Assembly: GCF_000819785.1 (NCBI RefSeq)
Contig: NZ_CDBK01000041.1
Location: 62,001-126,000 of the forward strand
Source of the DNA: Aeromonas caviae
GTDB taxonomy: Bacteria > Pseudomonadota > Gammaproteobacteria > Enterobacterales > Aeromonadaceae
Length of the DNA stretch: 64,000 nt
Direction: 5' to 3'
Part shown: positions 40,335 through 49,125 of the stretch, piece by piece
Layout of the letters: every line of letters begins with the position of its first letter
Numbering within the stretch: the first letter of the stretch is position 1
Made by a program: the position numbers and the translations under genes
The notes under the pieces: model-generated
What the model was told of the DNA's origin: nothing
Database searches by the model: none
Seen by the model: the letters and a program-made list of their open reading frames with translations, nothing else

Positions 40335-42932
40335 GTGCTTGAAACATACCGTAAACACGTCGCAGAACGTGCCGCCGAAGGCGTGGTTGCCAAACCTCTG
40401 GACGCAGAGCAGGTCGCCGCCCTGGTTGAGCTGATCAAGAATCCGCCCGCCGGCGAACAGGACTTTCTGAAAGAACTGTTGTCCTCCCGCATTCCCCCGG
40501 GTGTTGATGAAGCGGCCTATGTGAAAGCCGGCTTCCTCACCGCCGTCGCCAAGGGCGAGGCCCATTCCCCCATCCTGACTGCCGCCGAAGCCGTCGAGCT
40601 GCTCGGTACCATGCAGGGTGGTTACAACATCCAGCCGCTGATCGACCTGCTGGACGATGCGACCCTGGCTCCTCTTGCCGCCAAGGGCCTCTCCCACACC
40701 CTGCTGATGTTCGACTCCTTCCACGACGTGGAAGAGAAGGCCAAGGCGGGCAATGCTCACGCCAAGCAGGTGCTGCAATCCTGGGCCGACGCCGAGTGGT
40801 TCCTGAACCGCCCGGCCCTGGCCGAGAAGATCACCGTCACCGTCTTCAAGGTGACCGGCGAAACCAATACCGACGATCTGTCGCCGGCGCCGGACGCCTG
40901 GTCCCGCCCGGACATTCCGCTGCACGCCCTGGCGATGCTGAAGAACGCCCGCCCCGGCATCACCCCGGACAAGGATGGCGTCATCGGCCCCATCAAGACC
41001 ATCGATGCCCTGAAAGAGAAAGGTTTCCCGCTGGCTTACGTGGGTGACGTGGTTGGTACCGGCTCTTCCCGTAAATCCGCCACCAACTCCGTGCTCTGGT
41101 TCATGGGCGACGACATTCCGTTCGTGCCGAACAAGCGTGCCGGCGGCGTCTGCCTCGGTGGCAAGATTGCCCCGATCTTCTTCAACACCATGGAAGATGC
41201 CGGCGCCCTGCCCATCGAAGTGGACGTCTCCAAACTGGAGATGGGCGATGTCATCGACATCTTCCCCTATGAGGGCAAGATCACCCGCCACGGCACCGAC
41301 GAGGTGCTGGCCCGGTTCGAACTGAAGACCGAGGTGCTGATCGACGAAGTGCGCGCCGGTGGCCGCATTCCGCTGATCATCGGCCGCGGTCTGACCGACA
41401 AGGCCCGCGAAGCGCTGGGCCTGCCGTTCTCCACCGTGTTCCGCCGTCCGCAGCCTGTCGCCGACACCGGCAAAGGCTTCACCCTGGCCCAGAAGATGGT
41501 GGGCAAGGCGTGCGGCGTGAAGGGCATTCGCCCGGGCACCTACTGCGAACCCAAGATGACCACGGTCGGCTCCCAGGACACCACGGGCCCCATGACACGC
41601 GACGAGCTGAAAGACCTGGCCTGCCTCGGCTTCTCCGCCGATCTGACCATGCAGTCCTTCTGCCACACCGCCGCTTATCCCAAGCCCATCGACGTGCAGA
41701 CCCACCACACCCTGCCGGACTTCATCATGAACCGCGGCGGTGTGAGCTTGCGTCCAGGCGACGGCGTCATCCACTCCTGGCTGAACCGCATGCTGCTGCC
41801 GGATACCGTGGGTACCGGTGGTGACTCCCACACCCGTTTCCCCATCGGCATCTCCTTCCCGGCGGGCTCCGGCCTCGTGGCCTTCGCCGCCGCCACCGGC
41901 GTGATGCCGCTGGACATGCCGGAATCCGTGCTGGTGCGCTTCAAGGGCAAGCTGCAACCGGGTATCACCCTGCGTGACCTGGTCCATGCCATCCCGTATG
42001 CCGCCATCCAGAAAGGGCTGCTGACCGTCGAGAAAGCGGGCAAGAAGAACATCTTCTCCGGCCGCATCCTCGAGATCGAAGGTCTGCCGACCCTCAAAGT
42101 GGAGCAGGCATTCGAGCTGGCGGACGCCAGCGCCGAGCGCTCCGCCGCCGGTTGCACCATCAAGCTGGATAAAGAGCCGATCATCGAGTATCTGAAGTCC
42201 AACATCGTGATGCTGAAGTGGATGCTCTCCGAAGGCTACGGCGACGTGCGCACCATCACCCGCCGCATCAAGGGGATGGAAGAGTGGCTGGCCAACCCGG
42301 TACTGATGGAAGCGGACAAGGATGCCGAGTACGCCGAAATCATCGAGATCGATCTGGCCACCATCAAGGAGCCGATCCTGTGCGCGCCGAACGATCCGGA
42401 CGATGCCCGTCTGCTGAGCGACGTGGCAGGTGACAAGATTGACGAGGTGTTCATCGGTTCTTGCATGACCAACATCGGCCACTTCCGCGCCGCCGGCAAA
42501 CTGCTCGAGAAGTATCAGGGCGAGCTGCCGACCCGCATGTGGATCGCCCCGCCCACCAAGATGGACAAGGATCAGCTGACCGAAGAGGGCTACTACGGCA
42601 TCTTTGGTCGCGTCGGTGCTCGCATCGAAATACCCGGTTGTTCCCTCTGCATGGGCAACCAGGCGCGGGTAGCGGAAGGGGCCTCCGTGGTCTCCACCTC
42701 CACCCGCAACTTCCCGAACCGTCTGGGCAAGGGTGCCAACGTCTATCTGGCTTCTGCCGAGCTGGCCGCGGTTGCCGCCATCATCGGCAAGATCCCGACC
42801 GTGGAAGAGTATCTGCAGTATGCCAAGGCGCTGGACGCCACTGCGGCCGACACCTACCGCTACCTGAACTTCAACGAGATCGCCTCCTACACCAAGAAGG
42901 CCGATGCGGTGATCCTGCAGCAAGCGGTCTGA
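40335..42932 (+). CDS. acnB: AcnB, aconitate hydratase B
   Basis: An 865-residue [4Fe-4S] enzyme of the citric acid cycle that isomerises citrate to isocitrate; AcnB proteins also bind mRNA when the cluster is lost. The N-terminal HEAT-like domain (1-160), swivel domain and catalytic domains are present in the B order. Cluster cysteines are visible in [11 protein letters not shown] and CSLCMGNQ. The start is a GTG at 40335 with AGAGGAA upstream, giving [16 protein letters not shown] as in E. coli. The length is identical to E. coli AcnB. It follows the pdh locus, the same order as in E. coli apart from inserted accessory genes. Confidence 0.97.
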   Translation: MLETYRKHVAERAAEGVVAKPLDAEQVAALVELIKNPPAGEQDFLKELLSSRIPPGVDEAAYVKAGFLTAVAKGEAHSPILTAAEAVELLGTMQGGYNIQPLIDLLDDATLAPLAAKGLSHTLLMFDSFHDVEEKAKAGNAHAKQVLQSWADAEWFLNRPALAEKITVTVFKVTGETNTDDLSPAPDAWSRPDIPLHALAMLKNARPGITPDKDGVIGPIKTIDALKEKGFPLAYVGDVVGTGSSRKSATNSVLWFMGDDIPFVPNKRAGGVCLGGKIAPIFFNTMEDAGALPIEVDVSKLEMGDVIDIFPYEGKITRHGTDEVLARFELKTEVLIDEVRAGGRIPLIIGRGLTDKAREALGLPFSTVFRRPQPVADTGKGFTLAQKMVGKACGVKGIRPGTYCEPKMTTVGSQDTTGPMTRDELKDLACLGFSADLTMQSFCHTAAYPKPIDVQTHHTLPDFIMNRGGVSLRPGDGVIHSWLNRMLLPDTVGTGGDSHTRFPIGISFPAGSGLVAFAAATGVMPLDMPESVLVRFKGKLQPGITLRDLVHAIPYAAIQKGLLTVEKAGKKNIFSGRILEIEGLPTLKVEQAFELADASAERSAAGCTIKLDKEPIIEYLKSNIVMLKWMLSEGYGDVRTITRRIKGMEEWLANPVLMEADKDAEYAEIIEIDLATIKEPILCAPNDPDDARLLSDVAGDKIDEVFIGSCMTNIGHFRAAGKLLEKYQGELPTRMWIAPPTKMDKDQLTEEGYYGIFGRVGARIEIPGCSLCMGNQARVAEGASVVSTSTRNFPNRLGKGANVYLASAELAAVAAIIGKIPTVEEYLQYAKALDATAADTYRYLNFNEIASYTKKADAVILQQAV

Positions 42933-42961
42933 GACTCGCCGGTCTGACCACTGAAAATAAC

Positions 42962-42987
42962 AATGCCGCGTCTCGACGCGGCATTTT
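42962..42987 (+). terminator. Rho-independent terminator after acnB
   Basis: A perfect stem with arms ATGCCGCGTC and GACGCGGCAT, a 2-base centre and a short T run, 30 bases past the acnB stop. Confidence 0.8.
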
Positions 42988-43163
42988 CCATTTCAGGGGG
43001 CTGCGCGATAATGACCCGCCATGCCCAGCAACGGCGTCGTCGATTTGCCTGGTATGCGCGTTGCGCTTTCGTTGTCTGGCCATGATGGCCCCACCGTTTC
43101 CTGGTGGGCACTTTTATACCGCGGTACCTGCGAAGCGGGCCCGCGCATTGCGGCGTGGTTGCT

Positions 43164-44735
43164 ATGTTTCTGTTCCGGATTGATCTGGCCCGCATGAAGT
43201 GGCGCCTTGGTTGTGCCCTGCTGGTGTTGGCCCTGCCCCTGGTGGTGGGAGGGTGGATGGTGCACGACAGCTACGAGCAGGAGCTGAAGAACGATGCCAG
43301 TGCGTCAGCCAGCAAGGCCAGAACCTTGCTGGAGCGCATGCTGGATCAGGCCGAGCGGGCCAACCTCGAGGTATTGCCGCTGGCCGGTCGACCTTGCAGC
43401 GACAACCTGTTGCTGCTGCGCAAGCGGGTGGCGCTGGAGCCGTTCCTGCGCTCCATCAATCTGGTGCGACAGGGGATCATCAACTGCACCTCGCTGTTCG
43501 GGCCTGCCAGGGAAGTGGATGACGGCTCCCGCTACACGGATCGCAAGTTGCTGCTGATGAGCGGCAACCTGGTGCGCAAGAATCACCCCTTGCTGGTGGT
43601 GCGTCAGGAGCGGGGGCGTGATGCGGCACTGAGCGCCATTGACAGCAGCCAGCTCAGTTTCATGCTCACCCTGAGCAGCGATCCCAGCGAGCTGTTCTTG
43701 CAGGTGGGGTCCGCCTGGCTCGATGAGTCCGGCCACTTCCAAAGCGATCCGCCGAAACTGCACAGCAAGTTTGCCCTGATACTCGCCTCCCAGCGTTACC
43801 CCTTCACCATCCACGCCGGTTATGCCATGCCGATCTACTGGCGTGCCCTGTGGGAGGCTCGCCATCTGCAACTGATCTGGCTGGGAGCCAGTTCGCTGGT
43901 GCTCTCACTGCTGGTGTGGTGGCTGCTTGGGCGGCCTGGGGCCCTGGCGGACGAGCTGAGGCGCGGGCTGCGAGCCAGGGAATTTGTCCCCTATCTGCAA
44001 CCGCTGATCGCCAGCAAGGGCGGCAAGATGGTGGGGGCCGAGGTACTGATGCGCTGGCAACATGCCACCGAGGGGCTGATCCGCCCCGATCTCTTCATCC
44101 CCCAGGCGGAAGAGTCTGGCCTGATCGTGCCCATGACGGTCAACCTGATGAAGACGGTGGCCAAGACACTCCACCCGGTACAGGAGCAGCTGCCCGAGGC
44201 ATTTCACATCAGCTTCAACATCAGTGCCATCCACTGCCGGGACCTCTCCCTGGTGGCGGAGTGCCGCGACTTCCTCGGCCACTTCGTGCCGGGACGGGTG
44301 GTGCTGGTGCTGGAGCTCACGGAGCGGGAGCTGCTGGTGACCAGCCCGCAGACCCTCTCCCTGTTTCGCCAGCTCGACGAGATGGGGGTGCAGCTCGCCA
44401 TCGATGACTTTGGCACCGGCCACTCCAGCCTCATCTATCTGCAGCAATTCCACGTGGACTATCTCAAGATCGACCGCTCCTTCATCGGCCGTATCGGGAC
44501 GGAGTCCCTCTCCGAGCACATCGTGGACAACGTCATCGACCTCGGGGGACGGCTGGGGTTGTCCCTGGTGGCCGAAGGGGTGGAGACGGAGCAGCAGGCC
44601 GCCTATCTGAGAGGCAAGGGGGTCCAGTATCTGCAGGGATACCTGTTTGCCCGCCCCATGCCGATACGCCAGTTCTGCCGGGAGCTGACGGCGGGAGAGA
44701 TACAGGTCGCCGCCGGGCGCACCGCCCAGGGCTAG
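43164..44735 (+). CDS. CSS-motif membrane c-di-GMP phosphodiesterase (EAL)
   Basis: A 523-residue protein with an N-terminal membrane helix (about 12-32), a periplasmic domain with conserved cysteines (RPCSDN and INCTSLFG), a second helix (about 230-255) and a C-terminal EAL domain. The CSS-type sensor is redox-responsive in E. coli PdeB/PdeC, where its cysteines and DsbA/DsbB control activity. Catalytic motifs are present: EVLMRW (in place of EAL), FNISA, AIDDFGTGHSS, LKIDRSFI and EGVET, so the enzyme is probably active in degrading c-di-GMP. The start is uncertain (GTG 43104, ATG 43164 or ATG 43194). Its stop overlaps the stop of the convergent LysR gene. Confidence 0.87.
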   Translation: MFLFRIDLARMKWRLGCALLVLALPLVVGGWMVHDSYEQELKNDASASASKARTLLERMLDQAERANLEVLPLAGRPCSDNLLLLRKRVALEPFLRSINLVRQGIINCTSLFGPAREVDDGSRYTDRKLLLMSGNLVRKNHPLLVVRQERGRDAALSAIDSSQLSFMLTLSSDPSELFLQVGSAWLDESGHFQSDPPKLHSKFALILASQRYPFTIHAGYAMPIYWRALWEARHLQLIWLGASSLVLSLLVWWLLGRPGALADELRRGLRAREFVPYLQPLIASKGGKMVGAEVLMRWQHATEGLIRPDLFIPQAEESGLIVPMTVNLMKTVAKTLHPVQEQLPEAFHISFNISAIHCRDLSLVAECRDFLGHFVPGRVVLVLELTERELLVTSPQTLSLFRQLDEMGVQLAIDDFGTGHSSLIYLQQFHVDYLKIDRSFIGRIGTESLSEHIVDNVIDLGGRLGLSLVAEGVETEQQAAYLRGKGVQYLQGYLFARPMPIRQFCRELTAGEIQVAAGRTAQG

Positions 44736-45661
44736 GCCGCGCCCACCAGGCTGTGCAGCCAGTTCACCAGGATGTCGTGGGGGCTGCCGGGTTCGGGAGG
44801 GGCGGGGGCGAGCAGGTGATAGCCGGTGCCGTCGGGGACGAAGCCGAGCGGTGCCACCAGCAGACCGGCCTCGATATCGTCGCACACCTGCCGGTAAGGG
44901 CCGATGGCGACTCCCAGCCCGGCGACTGCCGCCTGCAGGCTGAAATAGAAGTGCTCGAAGGTCTGACCCGGCACCTCCTCGTCGGCGGGCATGCCTGCGT
45001 GCTGCTGCCACTCCAACCAGGCGCCCGGACGGGTCTTGGTGTGCAGGCGGGGGGCCGTTGGTCTGAGGGCCTGCACATCCCCCCTGGGTTCAAAAAACTG
45101 CGCCACCTTGCCCGGCTGACAGACAGGTCCGGTCAGCTCCTCGAACAGCAGCTGGCTGTGCAGATCCTCGGGCCAGTCGAAGTCGTTGCGCCGGATGGCG
45201 AGATCGATGCCGCTGCCAAAGCTGAGGGCGCCGCCCCCCGCCATCAGGTGAACGTCCAGCTCGGGGTGCAGGGCCTGAAAGGCGGGCCAGCGCGGGATCA
45301 GCCAGCGCATCAGCAGGGTGGGTTCGCAGGAGAGCACCAGCGACTGGGGACGGCTCTGCTGGCGCAGGGCTTGCGCCGTCTGGCGGATGCTGCCCAGCCC
45401 CTCTCTGACCGCCTGATAGAACCGTTCACCCGCGTCGGTCAGAAAGACCCGGCGCTGGCGCCGCTCGAACAGCATGACCCCCAGATCCTCCTCGAGCAGT
45501 CGTACCGCCCGGCTGATGGCGCCATGGGTGAGATGCAGTTCGTCGGCGGCGCGGCCGAAATGCTCGGTGCGGGCCGCCACCTCGAAACAGCGCAGGGCGG
45601 TGAGGGAGGGAAGCGAGAGGGTTTTTTGTGAGTTTTTTTCACCATTCATGTCAGAAATCAT
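44732..45661 (-). CDS. LysR-family transcriptional regulator (GcvA-like)
   Basis: A 309-residue LysR regulator. The N-terminal winged helix (about residues 17-75) has the typical sequence ALRCFEVAARTEHFGRAADE followed by the recognition helix, and the substrate-binding domain (about 100-300) is of the GcvA/AmpR subgroup (DLAIRRND). It is transcribed divergently from a LysE-type exporter gene with 64 bases between, the usual arrangement for a regulator and its target. ATG 45649 is an alternative start. The effector may be an amino acid; inference from context only. Confidence 0.88.
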   Translation of the reverse strand: MISDMNGEKNSQKTLSLPSLTALRCFEVAARTEHFGRAADELHLTHGAISRAVRLLEEDLGVMLFERRQRRVFLTDAGERFYQAVREGLGSIRQTAQALRQQSRPQSLVLSCEPTLLMRWLIPRWPAFQALHPELDVHLMAGGGALSFGSGIDLAIRRNDFDWPEDLHSQLLFEELTGPVCQPGKVAQFFEPRGDVQALRPTAPRLHTKTRPGAWLEWQQHAGMPADEEVPGQTFEHFYFSLQAAVAGLGVAIGPYRQVCDDIEAGLLVAPLGFVPDGTGYHLLAPAPPEPGSPHDILVNWLHSLVGAA

Positions 45662-45725
45662 CGTTAGTTATTGGTGTTATTGGCAAATAAAATAGCCGAT
45701 ACCCCCTCTAATCAGGACTCTTTTC

Positions 45726-46343
45726 ATGACCGAACTGTTAGCCGTTGTCGCCATTACTCTCTTTGCCGTCATCAGCCCCGGGCCCGACTTTGCCATGGTG
45801 TCGCGCAACAGCCTGCTGCTCTCGCGCCGCACCGGCGTGCTGACGGCGATCGGCATCGCGGCCGGGGTCTGCGTGCACGTGACCTACACCCTGCTGGGGG
45901 TGGGCTTGCTGATCCAGCAATCCCTCTGGCTGTTCAACCTCATCAAGCTGGCAGGGGCCGCCTATCTCATCTTCCTCGGCATCAAGATGCTGCGGGCCAA
46001 ACCGGCTGCCGATGAAGAGAGCATCTGTCAGCCTGCCCTCTCCAGCCTGGGGGCGCTGCGCACCGGATTTCTGACCAATGTGCTCAATCCCAAGACGACC
46101 ATCTTCATCGTCAGCCTCTTCATGCAGGTGGTGCAGCCGCAGACGCCGCTGGCGGTCCAGATCGGCTATGGCGCCTTCATCGCGCTGGCGCACGCCCTCT
46201 GGTTTGGTGCGGTGGCGCTCTTCTTCTCCACCCCTGCGGTGCGGGACCGACTGCTGGCGGTACGCCACTGGCTCGATCGGGTGTTCGGGGGCCTGCTGGT
46301 GGGATTCGGCATGTTGCTGGCATTGACCCAGCAAACGCGCTGA
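45726..46343 (+). CDS. LysE/RhtB-family amino acid exporter
   Basis: A 205-residue inner-membrane protein with about six hydrophobic segments and the family motif ISPGPDFAMVSRNSLLLSRR near the N-terminus, followed by GIAAGVCVH and the AAYLIFLGIKMLR segment. LysE/RhtB proteins export amino acids or homoserine lactone-like compounds with proton antiport. The substrate cannot be read from the sequence. The divergent LysR gene is the probable activator. Confidence 0.88.
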   Translation: MTELLAVVAITLFAVISPGPDFAMVSRNSLLLSRRTGVLTAIGIAAGVCVHVTYTLLGVGLLIQQSLWLFNLIKLAGAAYLIFLGIKMLRAKPAADEESICQPALSSLGALRTGFLTNVLNPKTTIFIVSLFMQVVQPQTPLAVQIGYGAFIALAHALWFGAVALFFSTPAVRDRLLAVRHWLDRVFGGLLVGFGMLLALTQQTR

Positions 46344-46458
46344 GGCGGGGAGGGGCGCTCCCCCTATCCACCCCCGACTGTAGGGTCTTGTTTTTCATGC
46401 CTTGGCAGCCACTTTTCGGTAGAATTGGCGCTCATTTTGAAGTCAGATGAGGCGCGGT

Positions 46459-47865
46459 ATGACGGTCAGGTTCCAGGCATTTCACAGCATCAAGGCGATT
46501 GGCAATCGGGAGGTGCTGTTCAACTGGTCCAGAACCAACCCCCTCGGCGCCCTTGATCAGGTGTGGCGCCCGACGACCCGTGACGAGCTGCAGCAACTGC
46601 TGCGGGAATATCCCGAGCGCAAGCTGCGGCTCATCGGCTCCGGCCTCTCTTTCGAACCCATCCACAGCGTCTACGCCGAAGGCAGCCAGGCGCTGCTGGT
46701 GGACCTGCACCACCTGCGCGGCCAGCTGGACAAGACTGCCGATACGGTGACCTACCTGGCGGGGACGCCGCTTGATACCGTCTATGCCGATCTCATCGCC
46801 ATGGATCGCATGCTGCCGGCATCCCCCGGCGTCATCGGCATCCAGACCCTGGGCGGTGCGCTCAGCACCGGCACCCATGGGCAGGGATTGCACCAGTCCG
46901 CCCTGTGCGATGCGGTAGAGGCGATGACGGTGATGCTGGCCAATGGCGAGATCATCCGGGTTGATCGATCCGACCCGCGCTTCGGCGCCTTCGTGATGGG
47001 CATGGGGATGCTCGGCATCCTGCTGGATGTGACCCTCAACACCGTGCCCAACCGCATCATGCGCTGCACCAAGTTCACCACCGACTACCCCTTCCTGCTG
47101 GAACACAACGAGCGCCTCAACCGGGAGCACGCCTTCGTGAAGAGCTGGTGGTTCGCCTGGACCGGCGAGAGCCACATCTGGCTGGTGGATCCCGCCTCCG
47201 ATGACGAGGTGGCCCGCTACCGGGCCGGGGGCAGCGAGCCGCTGGTGCTGGAGGGAGACATGGACGAGCGCATGAACCTGGCGCTCAATGCCACCATAGA
47301 CGCAACCCTGCAGAAGATGGCCAGAGACACCAAGGACGAGGCCAGGGCAGGCGAGCACTTCGAGACGGTACGCCGCTTCAAGGACGCCTCGGATCTGGTG
47401 GGCAACGTCTACCAGATCCTCTGCAAGGGGATCCCTGCACCCCAGATCAACTGCGAGGTGGCCGTGCCCCTCGAACGCATGGGGGAGGCCCTTGAAATCC
47501 TGCAGGCATGGCAGGAGGCGAACCCCGGCGTGCTGCACTACCCCTTCATCCTGCGCTGCACCGGTCCCTCCGTGGCCTGGCTCAGTGCCGCCCATGACAA
47601 GTCGGTGTGCTGGATAGGTTTTCTGGTCTATCTGGCGGCGGACGGGACCTTTGTCGGGGGCTCCATGGAGCAGATGCGCGAGTTGCAGCAACTGCTGGTG
47701 CCGCTTGGCGGCATTCCCCATTTCGGCAAGCACCTGGCGATGGACCTCTATGACTTCCCGGCCCTGTTGCCGCGCTGGCACGACTTCCTGGCACTGAAGC
47801 GGGAGCTTGACCCCCATGGCCGTTTCGAAAACCGCTGGCTCGGCGACCTGTTCGCCAACCGGTAA
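46459..47865 (+). CDS. FAD-dependent sugar-lactone oxidase-like protein (VAO family)
   Basis: A 468-residue flavoprotein of the vanillyl-alcohol-oxidase/PCMH fold, closest in layout to L-gulono- and D-arabinono-1,4-lactone oxidases. The FAD domain (about 25-190) has LRLIGSGLSFEPIHS and GGALSTGTHGQGLHQS. The C-terminal ALO-type domain has PHFGKHLAMD, comparable to the HWGK motif of aldonolactone oxidases, and LDPHGRFENRWL. The true substrate is unknown. There is no signal peptide. ATG 46459 with GAGG upstream is preferred to 46447. The upstream ORF of the COG0523 GTPase gene starts 9 bases after its stop. Confidence 0.8.
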   Translation: MTVRFQAFHSIKAIGNREVLFNWSRTNPLGALDQVWRPTTRDELQQLLREYPERKLRLIGSGLSFEPIHSVYAEGSQALLVDLHHLRGQLDKTADTVTYLAGTPLDTVYADLIAMDRMLPASPGVIGIQTLGGALSTGTHGQGLHQSALCDAVEAMTVMLANGEIIRVDRSDPRFGAFVMGMGMLGILLDVTLNTVPNRIMRCTKFTTDYPFLLEHNERLNREHAFVKSWWFAWTGESHIWLVDPASDDEVARYRAGGSEPLVLEGDMDERMNLALNATIDATLQKMARDTKDEARAGEHFETVRRFKDASDLVGNVYQILCKGIPAPQINCEVAVPLERMGEALEILQAWQEANPGVLHYPFILRCTGPSVAWLSAAHDKSVCWIGFLVYLAADGTFVGGSMEQMRELQQLLVPLGGIPHFGKHLAMDLYDFPALLPRWHDFLALKRELDPHGRFENRWLGDLFANR

Positions 47866-47874
47866 GGATCTGAC

Positions 47875-47940
47875 ATGACCGATATGCAAGACACTCGCTT
47901 ACTCATCCTCCTGCCGATCAGAGGGGGGGCAACCCGATGA
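47875..47940 (+). CDS. 21-codon upstream ORF repeating the N-terminus of the next gene
   Basis: A short ORF with its own ribosome-binding site (AAGGA, 7 bases before ATG). Its first eight residues, MTDMQDTR, are identical to those of the GTPase that follows, while the three base differences in that stretch are all synonymous third positions. It then diverges (LLILLPIRGGATR) and its TGA overlaps the start codon of the GTPase gene as ATGA. The ribosome-binding site of the GTPase gene (AGAGGGGG) lies inside it, so translation of the two is probably coupled. Confidence 0.45.
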   Translation: MTDMQDTRLLILLPIRGGATR

Positions 47941-49064
47941 CAGACATGCAAGACACCCGCATCCCCGTGACCCTGCTGACCGGTTTTCTCGGCAGCGGCA
48001 AGACCACCTTGCTCAACCACTGGGTCAAGCAGCCCGAGCTCGGGGAGTGCGCCGTGCTCATCAACGAGTTCGGCTCCGTGGGGCTGGATCACCATCTGGT
48101 ACAGCAGGTGGACGAGCAGGTGGTGCTGCTCGATTCCGGCTGCATCTGCTGCTCGGTGCAGGGCTCCCTGGTGGAGGCGCTGCAGGGGCTCTTCATGAAG
48201 GCCATCCAGCGCAAAATCAAACCCTTCAAACGGCTGATCATCGAGACCACGGGTCTGGCCGATCCGGCCCCTGTGCTGTTCACGTTGAGGGAAGAGGGCT
48301 TTATCGCCCAGCGCTACCGCTTCGATGGCACCGTCACCGTGGTGGATGCCGGCCATATCGAGCAGCAGCTTGCGGCTCAATATGAGGCGGTCAAACAGGT
48401 GGCGCTGGCGGATCTGCTGGTGGTGAGCAAGGGCGATCTGGTGGATGAAGAGACCCTTGCGCGGGTGGAAGCCCAACTGGCGGCCCTCAATCCGGCAGCC
48501 CCCATCCAGCGGGTCAGCAATGGGGTGCTCTCGCCCGCGGTGCTGGAGAAGCTCGGCGCCTACAACGAGGCGGCGGGGCGCGACGTGCGCCAGTTGCTGG
48601 CCTGGCTGCGTACCGAATCCCCGAAACAGGGGCTGGCTTCGCCCATGCAGCCGAAGATGACGCCGTTTGCCGCCAAGGTGGGGACGGCAGCGCCCACCCG
48701 CTTCGAGCACGGCAATATCGAAAGTTTCTCCCTGCGCATCGGCGAGCCGCTCAAGCCTTCCCGCCTGCTGGCCGCCATCGACGCGGTGCAGGCACAATAC
48801 GGCGATGCCCTGCTGCGCCTCAAGGGGATATTGCAACTGGAAGGGGAGAGCCAGCCAGTGGTGATCCACGGCGTGCACGGCCAGCTCTATCCGTTGCAGG
48901 CGCTGGGGGAGTGGCCCGAAGGCAAGGCCCAGTCCCGGCTGGTGTTCATCGTGAAGAGCCAGGACAGGGTAGGTATAGAGCAGTTGTTCCTCTCGACCCT
49001 CAAGGCCCCCGAACCCAGCCTGGAAGAGCACCTCAAGGCCATGCTCGGCCAGCCGGATGCCTGA
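47937..49064 (+). CDS. COG0523 (CobW/YjiA-like) GTPase, putative metal chaperone
   Basis: A 375-residue G3E-family GTPase. The P-loop is GFLGSGKTT (residues 16-24), the INEFGSVGLD segment follows, and the metal-binding CxCC motif is CICC (69-72). ETTGLADPAPV is Walker B-like and SKGDLVD replaces NKxD. A CobW C-terminal domain (about 255-365) is present. Members deliver zinc, cobalt or other metals to client enzymes; the specificity here is not readable. No Zur box was recognised upstream, and no cobalamin genes are near. Its start codon overlaps the stop of the 21-codon upstream ORF. Confidence 0.9.
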   Translation: MTDMQDTRIPVTLLTGFLGSGKTTLLNHWVKQPELGECAVLINEFGSVGLDHHLVQQVDEQVVLLDSGCICCSVQGSLVEALQGLFMKAIQRKIKPFKRLIIETTGLADPAPVLFTLREEGFIAQRYRFDGTVTVVDAGHIEQQLAAQYEAVKQVALADLLVVSKGDLVDEETLARVEAQLAALNPAAPIQRVSNGVLSPAVLEKLGAYNEAAGRDVRQLLAWLRTESPKQGLASPMQPKMTPFAAKVGTAAPTRFEHGNIESFSLRIGEPLKPSRLLAAIDAVQAQYGDALLRLKGILQLEGESQPVVIHGVHGQLYPLQALGEWPEGKAQSRLVFIVKSQDRVGIEQLFLSTLKAPEPSLEEHLKAMLGQPDA

Positions 49065-49075
49065 TATGCTGATAT

Positions 49076-49099
49076 GACCCGCGCTCGTGCGGGTCTTTT
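49076..49099 (+). terminator. Terminator after the COG0523 GTPase gene
   Basis: A 7-bp stem (GACCCGC/GCGGGTC) with a 6-base loop and TTTTC, 11 bases past the stop. Confidence 0.7.
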
Positions 49100-49125
49100 C
49101 TTATGTGATGAGGAGAGACAGAATC

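Noticed and set aside
40329..42923. An 864-codon minus-strand frame covering acnB
   Set aside because: It is a shadow of acnB, same cause as above; acnB has full-length family similarity.
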